A stretch of 64,000 nucleotides of DNA from Augochlora pura (Eukaryota; Arthropoda; Insecta; Hymenoptera; Halictidae), in the NCBI RefSeq assembly GCF_028453695.1, contig NC_135777.1, forward strand, positions 7,367,714 through 7,431,713. The letters run 5' to 3'. Each line of letters opens with the position of its first letter. Position 1 is the stretch's first letter. Made by a program: the position numbers and the translations under genes. Below, piece by piece: positions 1 through 11,917 of this stretch. The notes under the pieces were generated by a model. That model made no database searches and was not told the origin of the DNA. It was given only the letters and a program-made list of their open reading frames with translations.

Positions 1-1393
1 CTAGTAAATTCAGGCACGGAATAAACATTAATGTTCTCTCCGTTCTAACAAATTATATTTATTGAAAAATTCCTAATCGCAGTGACTGTGAAGAAAATGG
101 TACGGCAAGGGGTTAAACAACTTCAGCCGGCAAACGAAGCGACCGATTTACCAGCGAAATAAACCCGTATATGCCGCCCGTATTGTCTCAGGTAATTCTC
201 ACGGAATTGCGCGACTGACCCGGCCCCGCGATTTGCATTTAAACCTGTGTGACGAAACTCGCGGTAATGAGACCACAATATCACGGGTTGTTTACCGTGC
301 GGCGCGTCATCTAGTAATCTGCGCGGGCGGGATGCACAATGCCGTTCTTGTTATCACAGCCCAGCCGCTGTAAGCTTAATCACTACGCAGGCGATGTTAG
401 GTAAACTGACTTCCAGCTGCAACTGTCGCTCGCGCCCCGATCCCGCCGAGACGTTCCAATTATGTGAAACGCGACGATGCAATTTTCAAATTGTAAATAA
501 TCGTTCGATGCACCTAAACACATTTATATTTATCCAATGCAATACTGAATTCATGAAAGTTGCACAACTTGTATATTTCCTTTACTTTTTCCCACAAATC
601 GCAACGATATTATTTCATGAAAAAATGAATAAATATTTAATATAAGAAAAATATCGACGGATTTCGAGGATGAAGTTTCGCCGTTCTATTTAAAGAGAAA
701 TCGATATTCACGAATAAAGAACGAATCCGCTGTTTGTACAGTAAGCAATAACATCCGCCTCGATCGATTCTACGCAACTTTGTTTGGTTAGCGTTTTTCA
801 TTCGCGTTGTTCGTACACAATAAAGTCTGCAAGTCTCACGGCCGAAGAATTCACGGAATTCACGACGAGCAAACGTCGCGACGTTCACAAAGTATTCTCG
901 CAGAAAAAAGGGGATTCGGTTTTCATTTTGTCAACCGCGAAACCGCACGTTGCAAACGTTCCTTCGACGCAACTCCCCCCCCCCCCCCCCATTGTGATCC
1001 CCGTCAAATGATCCGCGTTTCCACGAACGTAAAGTTTTACGCGCCGTTTCGTAAGCGATCATTGATTCGTTTTGCGGTTCATAGGATGGTCGCCGTCCGC
1101 TAATGGTCACATGAAATTGTGGTCTCCCTTTCAACAATGCCGTTGTAAAATACAACCGTCCAATAGTGAATTGCTGTTCTATTGTTCAATTCCGCGATAT
1201 ACGCGCACCACGGACACCTAATAATATTTATCATTCGACGCGCGAGCATAATAACTGGACCGCATCTTTTATGCATTCTTAGCGAAAAATGAGTGGGCAG
1301 AAAACAATCGTTTGAACGTTTGAAAAATATTTCAAGGAAACTGTCCTATTAGTTTTGTTATATTACTATTATTGAATAGAGATATTATACGTA
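1..1393. other. Non-coding stretch, nothing recognised
   Basis: Mixed AT-rich and CpG-containing DNA with no open frame that resembles a protein. A run of 16 C lies at 975-990. The short open frames on both strands overlap each other and show no domain or splice structure. Confidence 0.5.
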
Positions 1394-1510
1394 TACAGTC
1401 GCTTCCATAAGTATTCGTACTCTCGTTGCTTATAAGAGAAATCTGTTGAAATCAAGGGATGCATATAAAATTTTGCAATAAAATTTTTGTTTTAATAATT
1501 TAATTTAATC
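1394..1510. mobile_element. Possible Tc1-like transposon terminus remnant
   Basis: The TA at 1394-1395 is followed by CAGTCGCTTCCATAAGTATT. This resembles the ends of Tc1-like elements in insects and shares the AAGTATTCG core with the right end of the TA-flanked element at 56048-56473. No matching opposite end was found, so this is at most a fragment next to the tandem repeat that starts at about 1510. The family assignment is from memory of such termini and is weak. Confidence 0.25.
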
Positions 1511-1850
1511 ATGTTTCCGTGGAGCAATTTGGACTTCAGGTAGCTTAAATTGAAGCTGAAAGTGTCTACTTTACGATTCCGGAAGGTACATTACTCGTAA
1601 AACGACCTGGGATTTTTTTTATGATTTTTTGAATCAAATAATCGGGGGTATTAGGCCGTCTGGGGCTCATTTTTCGACTTTGGGCGAGTTTTCAATCACT
1701 TTCCCGTGGAGCAATTCGGACTTCAGGGTGCTTAAATTGAAGCTGAAAGTGTCTACTTTACGATTCCGGAAGGTACATTTCCATGGCATGACCTGGGATT
1801 TTTTTATGAATTTTTTAATCAACTTTTCGGAATCAGGTAGCATACACATG
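1510..1850. repeat. Tandem 187-bp repeat, copies 1 and 2
   Basis: The anchor GTGGAGCAATT occurs at 1519 and again at 1706, a period of 187 bases. Each is followed by the conserved block TTAAATTGAAGCTGAAAGTG and then by CCTGGGATTTTTTTATGA. Copy 2 decays after about 1840. The same unit recurs three times at 4033-4551, so this is a tandem satellite-like family in two clusters. The minus strand shows a short open frame in both clusters (see findings), but 185-187 is not a multiple of three and I do not call a gene. Confidence 0.85.
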
Positions 1851-4032
1851 TTTTTTAGCACATGCGAACGTAGACGACAGTTGTCGCGGAATCATTGAGA
1901 TTCCAGGATGGATTGCTCATCCTCATTGACGGACTTTTAGTCACCCGGATGCGTCGTAAGTTCCATAGAAATGACGAAGAGCAGAGCCTCGCCGAACGGT
2001 GTTCCTTTCATCTCATTCCGGCGAGCAGGTTTCCCTGAATGCGTCAGATCTATTCAAAACTTTGCGCTCTGGCATCGCTGTAGCATACTTGTTAATACAG
2101 ATTCCAAGAAATATATATCGCGACTTTCGTACGAGCCCCAGGTGTTGCGAGAGTTACAGGGTGATCCACACGAATCGCGAACTTTCGTTTGCATACCAAC
2201 GGCGCAAAGGAGACTAAGGAAAACAGCTCATGCAGGTATGATTATGGAGGAAATTGTTGTTCGTCCCTGCGCGTTTCAACGTACGGTGAATCCTCTCCAA
2301 TTGTCCCTCGGATTGCAAAGAAAACTGGACTGAAATATGGAAAGACGAGGTACGATTATTCGAGCCTCGCAGCCCGTTTTTAACACGTTAGAAACAGATT
2401 AAAAAACGAATTAAAAACAAATTAAATTACGAATCGCTACATAACGGATAAATATTGTTTTGAAACACGGAACGTTAAAAAAATCGTGGAAGAATTGCTA
2501 CCGACGAAATGTTTCCCGATAAATAAAGTTGAGCACATTGAATACGCAGGCGTGTATTCCTGTACGAAAAACGTCAAGGTTAATCGAAAAACCAGTTCTA
2601 CACGTGTCTCAATATCCTCGACAGTTATTCATCTAAACAGAATTCGAAAACTCTTGCTGCAATGTATCTTATTAACAGCTCCGGGGACTTTTAACGTTCC
2701 CTCGCGGAGGTAAGATTTCAGTGAAGCAAACGCGCGCCCGGAGAAATTACACGAGCGTAGAAAAAGTCAAATAGAAATGCGAATATAGCAGCGTTCGAAC
2801 GGTAGCGGAAACTAGAACCAGTCTTCGAGAGTTTCAATATATACGTTGTAGGCGGTCAACGGTTGCTTAACTCGCATAACAGGTGTGTTCCACAAATGTC
2901 GAGCAGCCGTGGCCCCGCGTGTGCGAGCATAGGATATATGTATGTGTGCGTGTGTGTGTGTGTAGCTCTCGGCTGCCTACGCGCGATTAGCATGGAAAGG
3001 AATATATCAAGAAAGGTATCGTTTTCCGTGATACGTTTATTAGATCTGTCGCGGTCCCCGTTTCTATTTTTGGTTTCGTTTATACGAACAAAGGAGCAAC
3101 TGCGCCGCGCACGACTGCAAATTAAAAAGAAACTGCAAAAGATGCTGGTAAATTATTAAGCACCGAATTTTTTATTTCATTTCGTTTGCTTTAGAATGTT
3201 TTCGTTTTAGCTTCTTTCTCGAGAATAATTGGCGCTGAATAAAAGACGTTTACGCGTCTAAAAGTTAATGCGTCTTTTATTAGAAGATAAACGAAATAAA
3301 AGAGTAAAATTGTGATTATAGTAATTATTGCTCAAGATGAATACAATTCGATTTGTAGGCAAGAACAGTTTGGTGGAAAATATTACTTCGTATCTCGTAT
3401 TTACATGGAAATATTTATCGATGTCTAAATAATTTTCGAAGCGAATTCACCTGGAAATTTTCACGAGCCGAAATTCTCTCAGCGGTTCCCCAGCTCTTTT
3501 TGTTTAAAAGGTGGACGCGTCGGATTGAACGGTAACTCCGGTCACCGAGTTCCGAACAATTTCGAACAACTTCGAATGGTCTCGCGGCGTTTAAACGCAA
3601 CTTCTATTCGGACGCGGTTCCGATTGCTACGTAGCCAAGCGAAACCACGCGAGCTCGAAGAGATGAATGAGACGATGAAAACGGGGCTAATGGCAGCGAT
3701 CGCTCATGAAGCTTACGTTAATTACGGAAATTGCTGTATGATAGAGGTGAACACGATCGAGCGGGAAAGGTCGCGGAATCCAAGCTCGGCTTTCCAGGTT
3801 AGCCGGGGGCCTCCTCTCCACTTACCTGGTACGATTTCACTGCTCTTAATAAGGAACTTCGTGGCTGCACGCTATTTTCTGGTACACGTATCATTTTTCA
3901 TTGTGTGCTCGAAATAAGAGCGTGACTCTTTCATACCGTTTTCGTGATCGATTACTTTCTCGATAGGATTGGTAACGCGATGCAATCGAGGACATTTCCA
4001 CTGTTTTCGTTGCAAGAATTAATGCGAAGAGC
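1851..4032. other. Non-coding stretch between the two tandem-repeat clusters
   Basis: No coding exon is supported. A TG-rich microsatellite lies at about 2939-2962. A donor-like GGAG/GTAAGAT is at about 2709 on the + strand, and an ACTTACCTGG at about 3821 reads as a strong donor (CCAG/GTAAGT) on the minus strand. Neither is attached to a recognisable coding exon. The 46 bases at 3987-4032 are repeated after the following array. Confidence 0.45.
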
Positions 4033-4596
4033 CTGGGATTTTTTTTTATCGTGGAGCAATTTTAATTCTAAATAGCTTAAATTGAAGCTGAAAGTATCTA
4101 CTTTACGACGCCGCAAGCTACATTCCCGTAAAACGGCCTGGGATTTTTTTATGAATTTTTTAATCAACTTTTCGACGGAATCAGGCAGTCTGGAACTCAT
4201 TTTGAAAGATTAAGTGAATTTTTCATCATGTTCCCGTGGAGCAATATTGATTCTAAATAGCTTAAATTGAAGCTGAAAGTGTCTATTTTAAGACCCCGGA
4301 ATGCACATTCGTGTGGAAAGGCCTGGGATTTTTTTATGATTTTTTAAATGAACTTTTCGAGGCGATCAGGTGGCCAGGAGCTCATTCTGAGAGGTTAGGC
4401 GAGTTTTTCATCAGGTTCCCGTGGAGCAATTTTGACTTTAAATAGCTCAAATTGAAGCTGAAAGTGTCTACTTTAAGACCCCGTAACGTACATTCCCATG
4501 GAATGGTCTGGGATTTTTTTATGAATTTTTAAATCAACTTTTCGACAAAAACGAGGACATTTTCACAGTTTTCGTTGTTAGAATTGTTGTGAAGAG
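4033..4596. repeat. Tandem 185-bp repeat, copies 3 to 5, with direct-repeat flanks
   Basis: The anchor GTGGAGCAAT occurs at 4051, 4236 and 4421, giving two equal periods of 185 bases, with the same internal blocks as the cluster at 1510. The array is bracketed by a direct repeat of about 45 bases (3987-4032 and 4552-4596, starting CGAGGACATT and ending GAAGAG). Either a longer unit is tandemly arranged or the array expanded inside a duplicated segment. No protein product is claimed. Confidence 0.85.
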
Positions 4597-7594
4597 AATG
4601 GAAACTCTTCAGGATCAGAAAAATACGTTTTTTTCTGCTACAAAACGCGTTTAAGTGAAAACGTCAAATTAGTTTATCAAACATTTGACAAATTATAAAG
4701 ACTTGCTCGCCGACTATTTAAAAATTTCTTGGTGGAAAAACTAAAACTAAAACAACCGCACGGGTAAGCAAAACCTTGCATTCCATGTTTCCCCGTGTCA
4801 CCTTCTTTCAATCAGCGAATTCAAGAAACCGTGCGTAGTCGCTATGTCGGCGCAATCGAGGATGGAGCGATTCCTCGTGCAGAGGTTGATCAGAAACATG
4901 AAACGGAGTTTTCTCTCTATATATACGCACGTTCGTTTCGCTTTCTAGAAAATTGAATTCCGCGGATGCAACTTCGCCGACGTTACTCAGTATCCTATTT
5001 GCTGTACACAATAATACAATAATAGTGTAGCCTGTGCCTCGTGTCTACGGCTCATATTTTTCACGCTGCATTCCTTGAAAAGTAGACGCCGCGGTACGAA
5101 AGATTTCGATATTTTCTATTCACTTTTTCCTTTTCATATAAAAACCGTGGAGATTCAGTTTCGAAAATCATGATTGCAACCGAAACTACTAAATCGCTGT
5201 AGCGCTGAAAAAAATCACTTGTATCATGATTTTAAAATTAGAATTTTAAATTAAGGAAAATTCGCTTTTAGGTGCCAAAAAATGATTTTTTTTCTCTAAA
5301 TGCTATTTCACATTACGTAATATATCAACCAGGTAATAATATAAATAAATAAATATTCGACTAGAAAGTATTTCGTTCGGATTTATCAAGGATAAATTAT
5401 TTATTCGATCGTAATTCGAATAATTCTAAACTCTGTCTAAAAACGAGCTACTTGAACCGTAGTTCAAGGATCAAATATCAATGGAACAAAATCTATAGAG
5501 TCTAAACGAGTCGGAGTAGATCTGTATCAATTGCGCGTACAGTTACGCTCTTAATTTCGTAATCAACACCGACAACGTGCATTCCGCGAAGAAGGCGTCC
5601 CCGACGGCACTCGCAAGAAGTGTAGAGTCCTTAATTGCAGGTCTCTGATACTCATAACAGTATCGTTCATTAAGCGACAAAGAAATCGTCGCCGGCTGGA
5701 AAAGCATTCTTACCCTCGCCAATCAAGATAGACGGAGCAGTTCCGGTAGCAAACGCCGGTATGCGCGGCTAACGAGCGCGTGTGCCGGTTGTCCCGTAAC
5801 CGTCGCGGCGACACGCTTTGCACCTGCCTGAATTGAGCAACCGCGGCGCGTCGCCCACAGTTCATTCACTATTAGCATTCGAAGTTCATTGCGATCCCCG
5901 GTGGTATCTCATTCAGGAATCGTTTCCGCGACGCGGCCGGCCAAGGACGACGGTCGCGCGCGCTAGCTCTCTCGGCCCGGCAGACACGCGGAAGAAGAGC
6001 CGGGCCGCGCGCGCGGATTCCCACCGATCACCGGAGCCCCGATCGTAACTTACAACATAGTTAGACTATTTCCTCGAGGTGCACGAAACGCCGGGGGGAC
6101 TCCGTTGTATCGCGACTAATAAATCAGCTTCGCGATCGAAGAACGGTGACCGGGATCCGAGAGACCGCGCCGCCGTCTCGCGCTCTATCAAATCGTTGCG
6201 CTCATAACTTCGCAACAAGTTCGACGCTTGCTCGTATTATACAACGGGATTCTGGCGACAACGAAATTCGAGTATGCTAATAACTGCGCGTCGCCGCGCG
6301 AAGTACAAATTTCATCTGTCGATTGCGCGTGAAATAGGAGCCACGCGAACATCGATTTCTCAACCGGAATTACTATAGTTGCTAACTGTGTTAGTACGTG
6401 TTAATTAGTATAGTTGATAACCGTGTTCGTAAGTTCTTTCCATATTTCGACTGTTCCGTGGTACGTCCACTCATTTTTGTTACAAATATTTAACTCTTTC
6501 ACGGCTAAGAACAACTGATTTGTCCACTTTAAAATCGGTGAATTATCGTATTTAATTGTAATCTTAGCTATATTTTATATGGAATGTTAAAATGGAACAA
6601 AATCACGTGAACAGGAACGTTTAGAAAAAAAACAAAGAATTGTCAAAATAATTCCAGTGATAAAACATTCGCAGATCTGTTATAATTTTAATTTACAGTG
6701 TCGTGTAATATTATGTGTATTAGTATGTTCTCTCGTATGCTTTCCGTTACAACACTTTCTCTTTTGTATACGTTTTTAATCCGGAGGCGCGGATAATTGG
6801 CGCATTTACTTTAACTCATAAAAATGTTGACACGTTGGTTTTCTCAACTTCACTCAAATTTACTCAACTAAACGAAAACAATGAAAAACGAAAAATGATC
6901 AGATCGATATCTTATCGTTTCGTGCCCCGACTGTACTTCTAGTTTCATCTCGCAGACGGAGACGTTCGTTTCGCGACGCTCGCGTTTCACAGCGTCCGGT
7001 TGTTTCGCGTCGGATCGCGAACAAGCGTGGATCACAAAGGAGAGCGCGCATTAACAGTTCCGGCGATACAATCGCGTCATTAGTCATTACTTCGCCGCGT
7101 ACGCGCGCGCGCGACTATTTTTGTTCTCCATCCGCGGGTCTGAATTGATATCCAAACCCCGCGACGCGAGAGATCGACGTCGGGATATAAACCCGGCGGC
7201 ACCGACAATTTATGCACTGAGAGCCCGAGCGAAATAGGTACACCTATATTCGCATTATTTATGTGGGCCTCGCGTCGTAAATAACTGTAACGAAGCATGC
7301 TCACACAATTCGCTTCGGCCACGACGCGCCGGCAGTGTTTTTCACCGGTCGCAACTATTACCCCTCTCTTCGATATTGTACTCGCTCCTCCGACATCATC
7401 GGGAGAGCCTGCGACGGCTCTTGGTTCTTCTCCCCCCACCACCAAGCAACCCTGAAACGTCACGCAATTCGTCTTAGCTACCTGCTCGAACGCCGTTGTT
7501 AATACACCGCCCGACAAAATAATAGGACACCGCAGAATTTTCGTGTTTCTCGAAACCAATAATGAAACCATAGAAAGGTTTTGCGTGTAGCTAT
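4597..7594. other. Non-coding stretch with a CpG-dense block
   Basis: The interval 5700-6350 is visibly CpG-dense (strings such as CGCGCGCGCTAGC near 5955) compared with the AT-rich DNA at 5100-5500 and 6370-6900. That could mark a promoter or an unmethylated regulatory region, but I see no TATA or initiator pair that I trust. The long minus-strand open frame at 7080-7670 does not look like a known protein. ACACCGCCCGACAAAATAAT at about 7504 resembles a transposon end, but its partner is absent. Confidence 0.35.
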
Positions 7595-7815
7595 TTAAAT
7601 GTGGGACTCCCCTATCGCTAGTCTTCCGAACGGATATCTCGTTTGAAGAATCATTCACTGTAATAAACAAAGGAATAGATATATTTAGACTAGTAACGGT
7701 ATAAGCGATGTTTAACTATTCGTGGCTCGACGCTGACTGCTCAACGCTCTTCCTTTTTATTCCCTCCCGCGATCGCTTCGTTCATTTGTTTATATTATCG
7801 ATCGATACTTTAAGG
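7595..7815 (-). repeat. Dispersed LTR-like repeat, copy A (inverted relative to copy B)
   Basis: Read on the minus strand, this segment matches 33377-33580 read on the + strand over about 200 bases, apart from substitutions and one indel of 15-20 bases. Shared landmarks are AAAGTATCGATCGATAA, GGGAATAAAAAGGAAGAGCG, GCAGTCAGCGTC and AAATATATCTATTCCTTT. An A/T box (GAATAAAAAGG) followed at about 20 bases by CAGTCAGCGT looks like the promoter core of a long terminal repeat. No internal coding region is attached, so a solo or broken LTR is an inference. Confidence 0.6.
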
Positions 7816-9079
7816 CTGCTGTCCCGCTTCGCCGCTCACGTACTCTCACCATTGCGAAGAAGAATCAGCGATCTTCGGTTGTAAAATCTTCGATGGCAAA
7901 AGTCGATATCCAAAAATCTGAACGAGACGGGAAAGGCGACGTTGCCTACCGGCAGAGGAACGATCGCCGAATAAATCGAGAGGAATCCCGTCGAATTTAT
8001 TGGACGAGCCGTAAATCGGACGGCGCGGCGAGGCGCGAAATAATAACCGGTGATATATTAGCGAGGCAACGTGGAAAAAATGCTTGAGAGAACACGTCGA
8101 CAAGAAATCTCCCACTGACTTGGCAGAGCTCTCTTTGTCCGACGCGTAATACCGATCCAAAGACGCATGCAAAGGATTCTCTCTCTCTCTATCTCTCCTC
8201 CGGAGGCTCGAGGAACGAGGGAGGGGATATCTCAGCGAGTCGTAAACGTTCGGTTTTAGTGCTCCCAGCGACCGAGACGATAGAAGATGGCCCCCCGACC
8301 ATTTCTGTTCCGTGTTCCACAAGCTGTTCAAACCGGGATCCATTCGCAGAAGTTGTTCTAGTTGCGGCTGCCATGAAAACGTCTCTCGCGGGTAGGGGGG
8401 GATTGTATGAAACAGGCCCTCGAGTGTTTGTTTACCACCTGCCCCGATCTCGCAAAAAATCAACGCTCGCGATCGCTTCGTTCGCTCTTTCTTCTTCCGT
8501 CGGGCAACTTCGGCTTCTATTTTTCCAACAATTTCATTTCGAACATCGTACAAAATATTGCGTCGTTATTTTTCTTTTTTGTAAACTTCGTTTACAAAAC
8601 GTTGACGTTCGCGGTCGCGTGAAATGAAACGGCAGATTTTTAGGTACATCGCTTGTCTTTAATGAGACTGCAGGCTTGAGATATTTTGATGTTTGGATTG
8701 CATCTCACTTATCTCGCCGGCAGGAAGCCCGAAGCGGCGTCTGCTCGCCGAGTTTCTCCTTAATGGACATAAAAGTATACTTTACTACCGGCCGTACAGG
8801 AATACACCTATAATTTTATTATTTCTTTTACGCATCCGCCGATGGAATTACGGTTGTAGGGGACGATCGGCTTTCTTCGCTCCGACGCGGTCTACGATCT
8901 GGGGGCTACCGCGAGGAACAGAGGAAGCGCTCTTACGTGTTCCCCCGATTTTCCATTTCATTCGTACGCCTCGCGACTTCGCGAACTCCTTGACCGGTTT
9001 TAAATGTTATGTTCAACGGCGGGGAATTTGTTCTTTCTAGCACACGCGTATCGTACGGGAGACGATGACAAAATACATA
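7816..9079. other. Non-coding stretch, nothing recognised
   Basis: Long open frames on both strands (for example 7846-8553 minus) lie in CG-rich sequence, overlap one another and contain arginine/serine-rich low-information translations. None has a domain I recognise. A short CT run sits at 8180-8198. Confidence 0.4.
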
Positions 9080-9300
9080 TTAGGTTGTCAACCATGAAAT
9101 GGAGCAAAAAATGCACGTAATCGAATTCGATATTTTTGCAATAGAAACTTTTTATTTTTAATCAAAGTATGCACCCGTATTATCGATACACTTTTGCCAT
9201 TTTAGAGTTATAAATTTAAGGATCTTTTTAAGTCTATACACAAGATTAGTAAATGTTTAACTAAAACATTTTCTTTCATTAAAAATTAGATACACGTTGG
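9080..9300 (-). pseudogene. Mariner-type transposase C-terminus with 3' terminal repeat, relic
   Basis: On the minus strand, codons ending at the stop 9158-9160 read ITLKWQKCIDNTGAYFD, which fits the conserved tail of mariner transposases (a WQKCID-like motif, a short turn, then YF and the stop). About 70 bases further on, the sequence ends in a mariner-like terminal repeat, seen on the + strand as TTAGGTTGTCAACCATGAAA at 9080. Upstream of the tail the frame soon loses resemblance to transposase and I find no catalytic DDD region, so only the 3' end survives. It lies in DNA with no other gene. The family call rests on the motif plus the terminus together; either alone would be weak. Confidence 0.6.
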
Positions 9301-11826
9301 ACAAAAGATCTTCAAATATATTCAAATTCGAGGCATTCGAAGAGAGAAAGAGAACGTAACGTTTCTATGGGAGCGTAAAGACGTCATTAACAAATACGCG
9401 CAACATACGCGGGCGGTGATTTCTTTTTGCATGAACACAATTACCTTTTTCTACCGGCGCAGAGCCGCCATAATGAATATTTACATATTTCGTTCGTATC
9501 ATCTCCGCGCACAGCCGTGATATTCAGATATTCATAAATCATTTACATATGAAGAGTAGAATAATTCTTTTCCTACGCGAGGAAGAATGAAAAGTTCCTG
9601 CGATGTTATTATCATTTGTGACAGTTGATATATTCGGGCTTTGCTATACCATTCTGAATACTATGCGTCGTATTTTCACGCGCGCAACATTTATAATCGT
9701 AAATATAATTGTGCGACACGTATAATTTGCATTGCAAACATTCGTTGGACGTTGTCTAACGTAATCATTGTTTCAATGTAAGGTACAGAAAGAGCGAGGC
9801 AAAGATAACAGCAGCAGATTCAGAAATCGAAAGAACAGCGATTTCGAAGCGACAGCGGCTTTTTATGTCTATTTTCAATTTTTTTTTTCTTGACCACGTT
9901 GAATTAATTGCTTCGAAATAGCTTATTAATTTGGACAAATTATACCTTTAAGGATATATACCGAAGCCATTCCGAATGAAATATTTAGCAAAGCTTTTTC
10001 ACGGTATTATTATCCATAAATGGGTAATTTATTCACAGAAACATGAAATTTATTCTCGTCCTACCGTTCGCGAAACGAAAATAGTCGAAGAAGCCGAACC
10101 GGCCGCGCGATTAACACACAAACGTGGTTTCTAAAATACAATGCGGACACGAGCCGGCTAGCCTTGAATGTGGACATCGTCCTCCACCTGCCTTCTAAAC
10201 AAAAAAGGTGCAACTTTTCTCCGTAATTTACACCCGGCGAGAGCTACCACGGCAAACAGTTATTAAACTCGCGAAATACAAATGAACGCAAACAATAATT
10301 AAATTTTTTCCATTTAAGAACACAGCTAATTTATTTGTTATTTCACGCTTGCGAACGAGATGTTAGGTTATGTCAGGTTATGTTATTTCTTTGCTCGAAT
10401 TTAGGTGAAAAAGAAATAATAGATGACTAGATAGAATATGATGGAATTGAATTGAATTATTAATTTAGATACTATGAAAATAATAATTATTTCTGTCTTA
10501 TAATCTAAATTTAAGAATCACTTTTTCTTTCAATGTGCATTTATTCAAATGGTGCGAGACGCATGATAATTATTCACAGGATAATAAAATATTCTTAGTA
10601 TCATAAAATTCTATTTTTAATAAGAATTTTGATAACGGACACCGTTGAATTCTTGTTAGCATTGTTTTTTTAAATCACCGTCCACGAGGGGCTGAAATTC
10701 AGTATTGTTCCAATCGTAGAATATCTTCGCGACGATAGAATCTGTGGTATCGTTTCGTTGGAAAAACACTCGGTTTCGACACGCGAAACTAATTTGTTAC
10801 CTATCAGAGATACACACTCGGTTCTAGCAACGTGAACGCGTTATCATTTTACGCGATCTTCGTAGGCCAATAGACAGAAGAACCGAAAGAGATCATTAAT
10901 CTGCCGAGCGACAAGTACGCGCATATCGGTCTCGGAGCAGCCCGGTTATCTCCGATCGGCAAAAAAAGATTCGCAGCCCGTCCGCCGCTGCTCCTCTTTT
11001 CGCAGAGAAATCGGAACTCCGCCGACTGTATCGCGCCGAGCGCCGCGCTCGGTATAAATTCACGCGTCACTGGCGGAACGGTAAACCATCCCTATCAATA
11101 TTCCCTCGCGAAACAGGTAGCTCTGCCTGACTTTCTTATTTCCTCCCCGACTTCCGATCGCCGCAAGATGGATCGGCTGAAACAAAGCCGGGGGGGGGGG
11201 GGGAGGAGGTAGGAGAAGGGTCTTTTATTTTTCCTTCTGAAAACGCTGGCACGATGAGTTGTGTCCCGCGCGATCCGCCACACGAGAATTTGCATTCAAT
11301 GCAATAACTTATCAGGAGCCTTAAAAATCTGGCAACGTAAAGCCTTTTCGATGTGTCTTGATTAATAACTAGGAAGCCGTGCGTGCGCCACCTCGATATG
11401 TACATACTCCGTTTCACCAGCGTTTCGATGAACACGATGAATTATCGTATTCGGCGGCGGAACCTATGCGGGAATGCGAGGAATACAGCAAGATGAAGAT
11501 CGAGATCACCGAAAATTCAAAATTGCTGCACTGCTGGCGAGTTAGCTTTCTAGTTTATAAATCCACTTGTTCACTTTTGCCTTTGCCCCTTTTAGGTTAA
11601 CATCTAAGAAAACGTTATGATCGCATATAAATAAATTCATTATGCGAACTGGTAAACTTTTTCAATCAGTGCATACGGGGACGCGTGACATCGTCTCAAA
11701 TTGTTTATATTTTCTATTTGTTTGTTTTATTCCGGCATAGCCTCAAAATATTCTAAACATCTTGAAATTTGAGAATATGTTTTATTCTTCTCAAAAATCG
11801 CAATTTAAATAGCTAATGGTCACGGA
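9301..11826. other. Non-coding stretch, nothing recognised
   Basis: AT-rich for the most part, becoming CG-rich after 10850. A run of 14 G lies at 11190-11203. No domain, splice pair or RNA gene was seen. Confidence 0.45.
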
Positions 11827-11917
11827 TTTATACGCATGACGAGTATACTCGTCAATAAACCAAATTTTGCCACTTCTCCATGACGAGTACACTCGTCAAT
11901 CATAGTTAACTGGTTAA
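11827..11917. mobile_element. TTAA-bounded palindromic short element, left-truncated copy
   Basis: The right end is AGTTAACTGGTTAA, ending at 11917. Inside are the perfect palindrome GACGAGTATACTCGTC (11838-11853) and a one-mismatch copy (11882-11897), separated by an AAATTTTGCCACTTCTCCAT spacer. The whole stretch matches 62688-62779 and the inner part of the complete copy at 53582-53729. The left terminal repeat is missing. Confidence 0.7.

Noticed and set aside
7080..7670. 196-codon open frame on the minus strand
   Set aside because: The longest uninterrupted frame of its type in the left half, but it shows no domain or splice context I can recognise and overlaps the LTR-like repeat at 7595-7815 at its N-terminal end.
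7846..8553. 235-codon open frame on the minus strand
   Set aside because: Arg/Ser-rich low-information translation in CG-rich DNA, overlapped by frames of similar length on +; looks like a composition effect.
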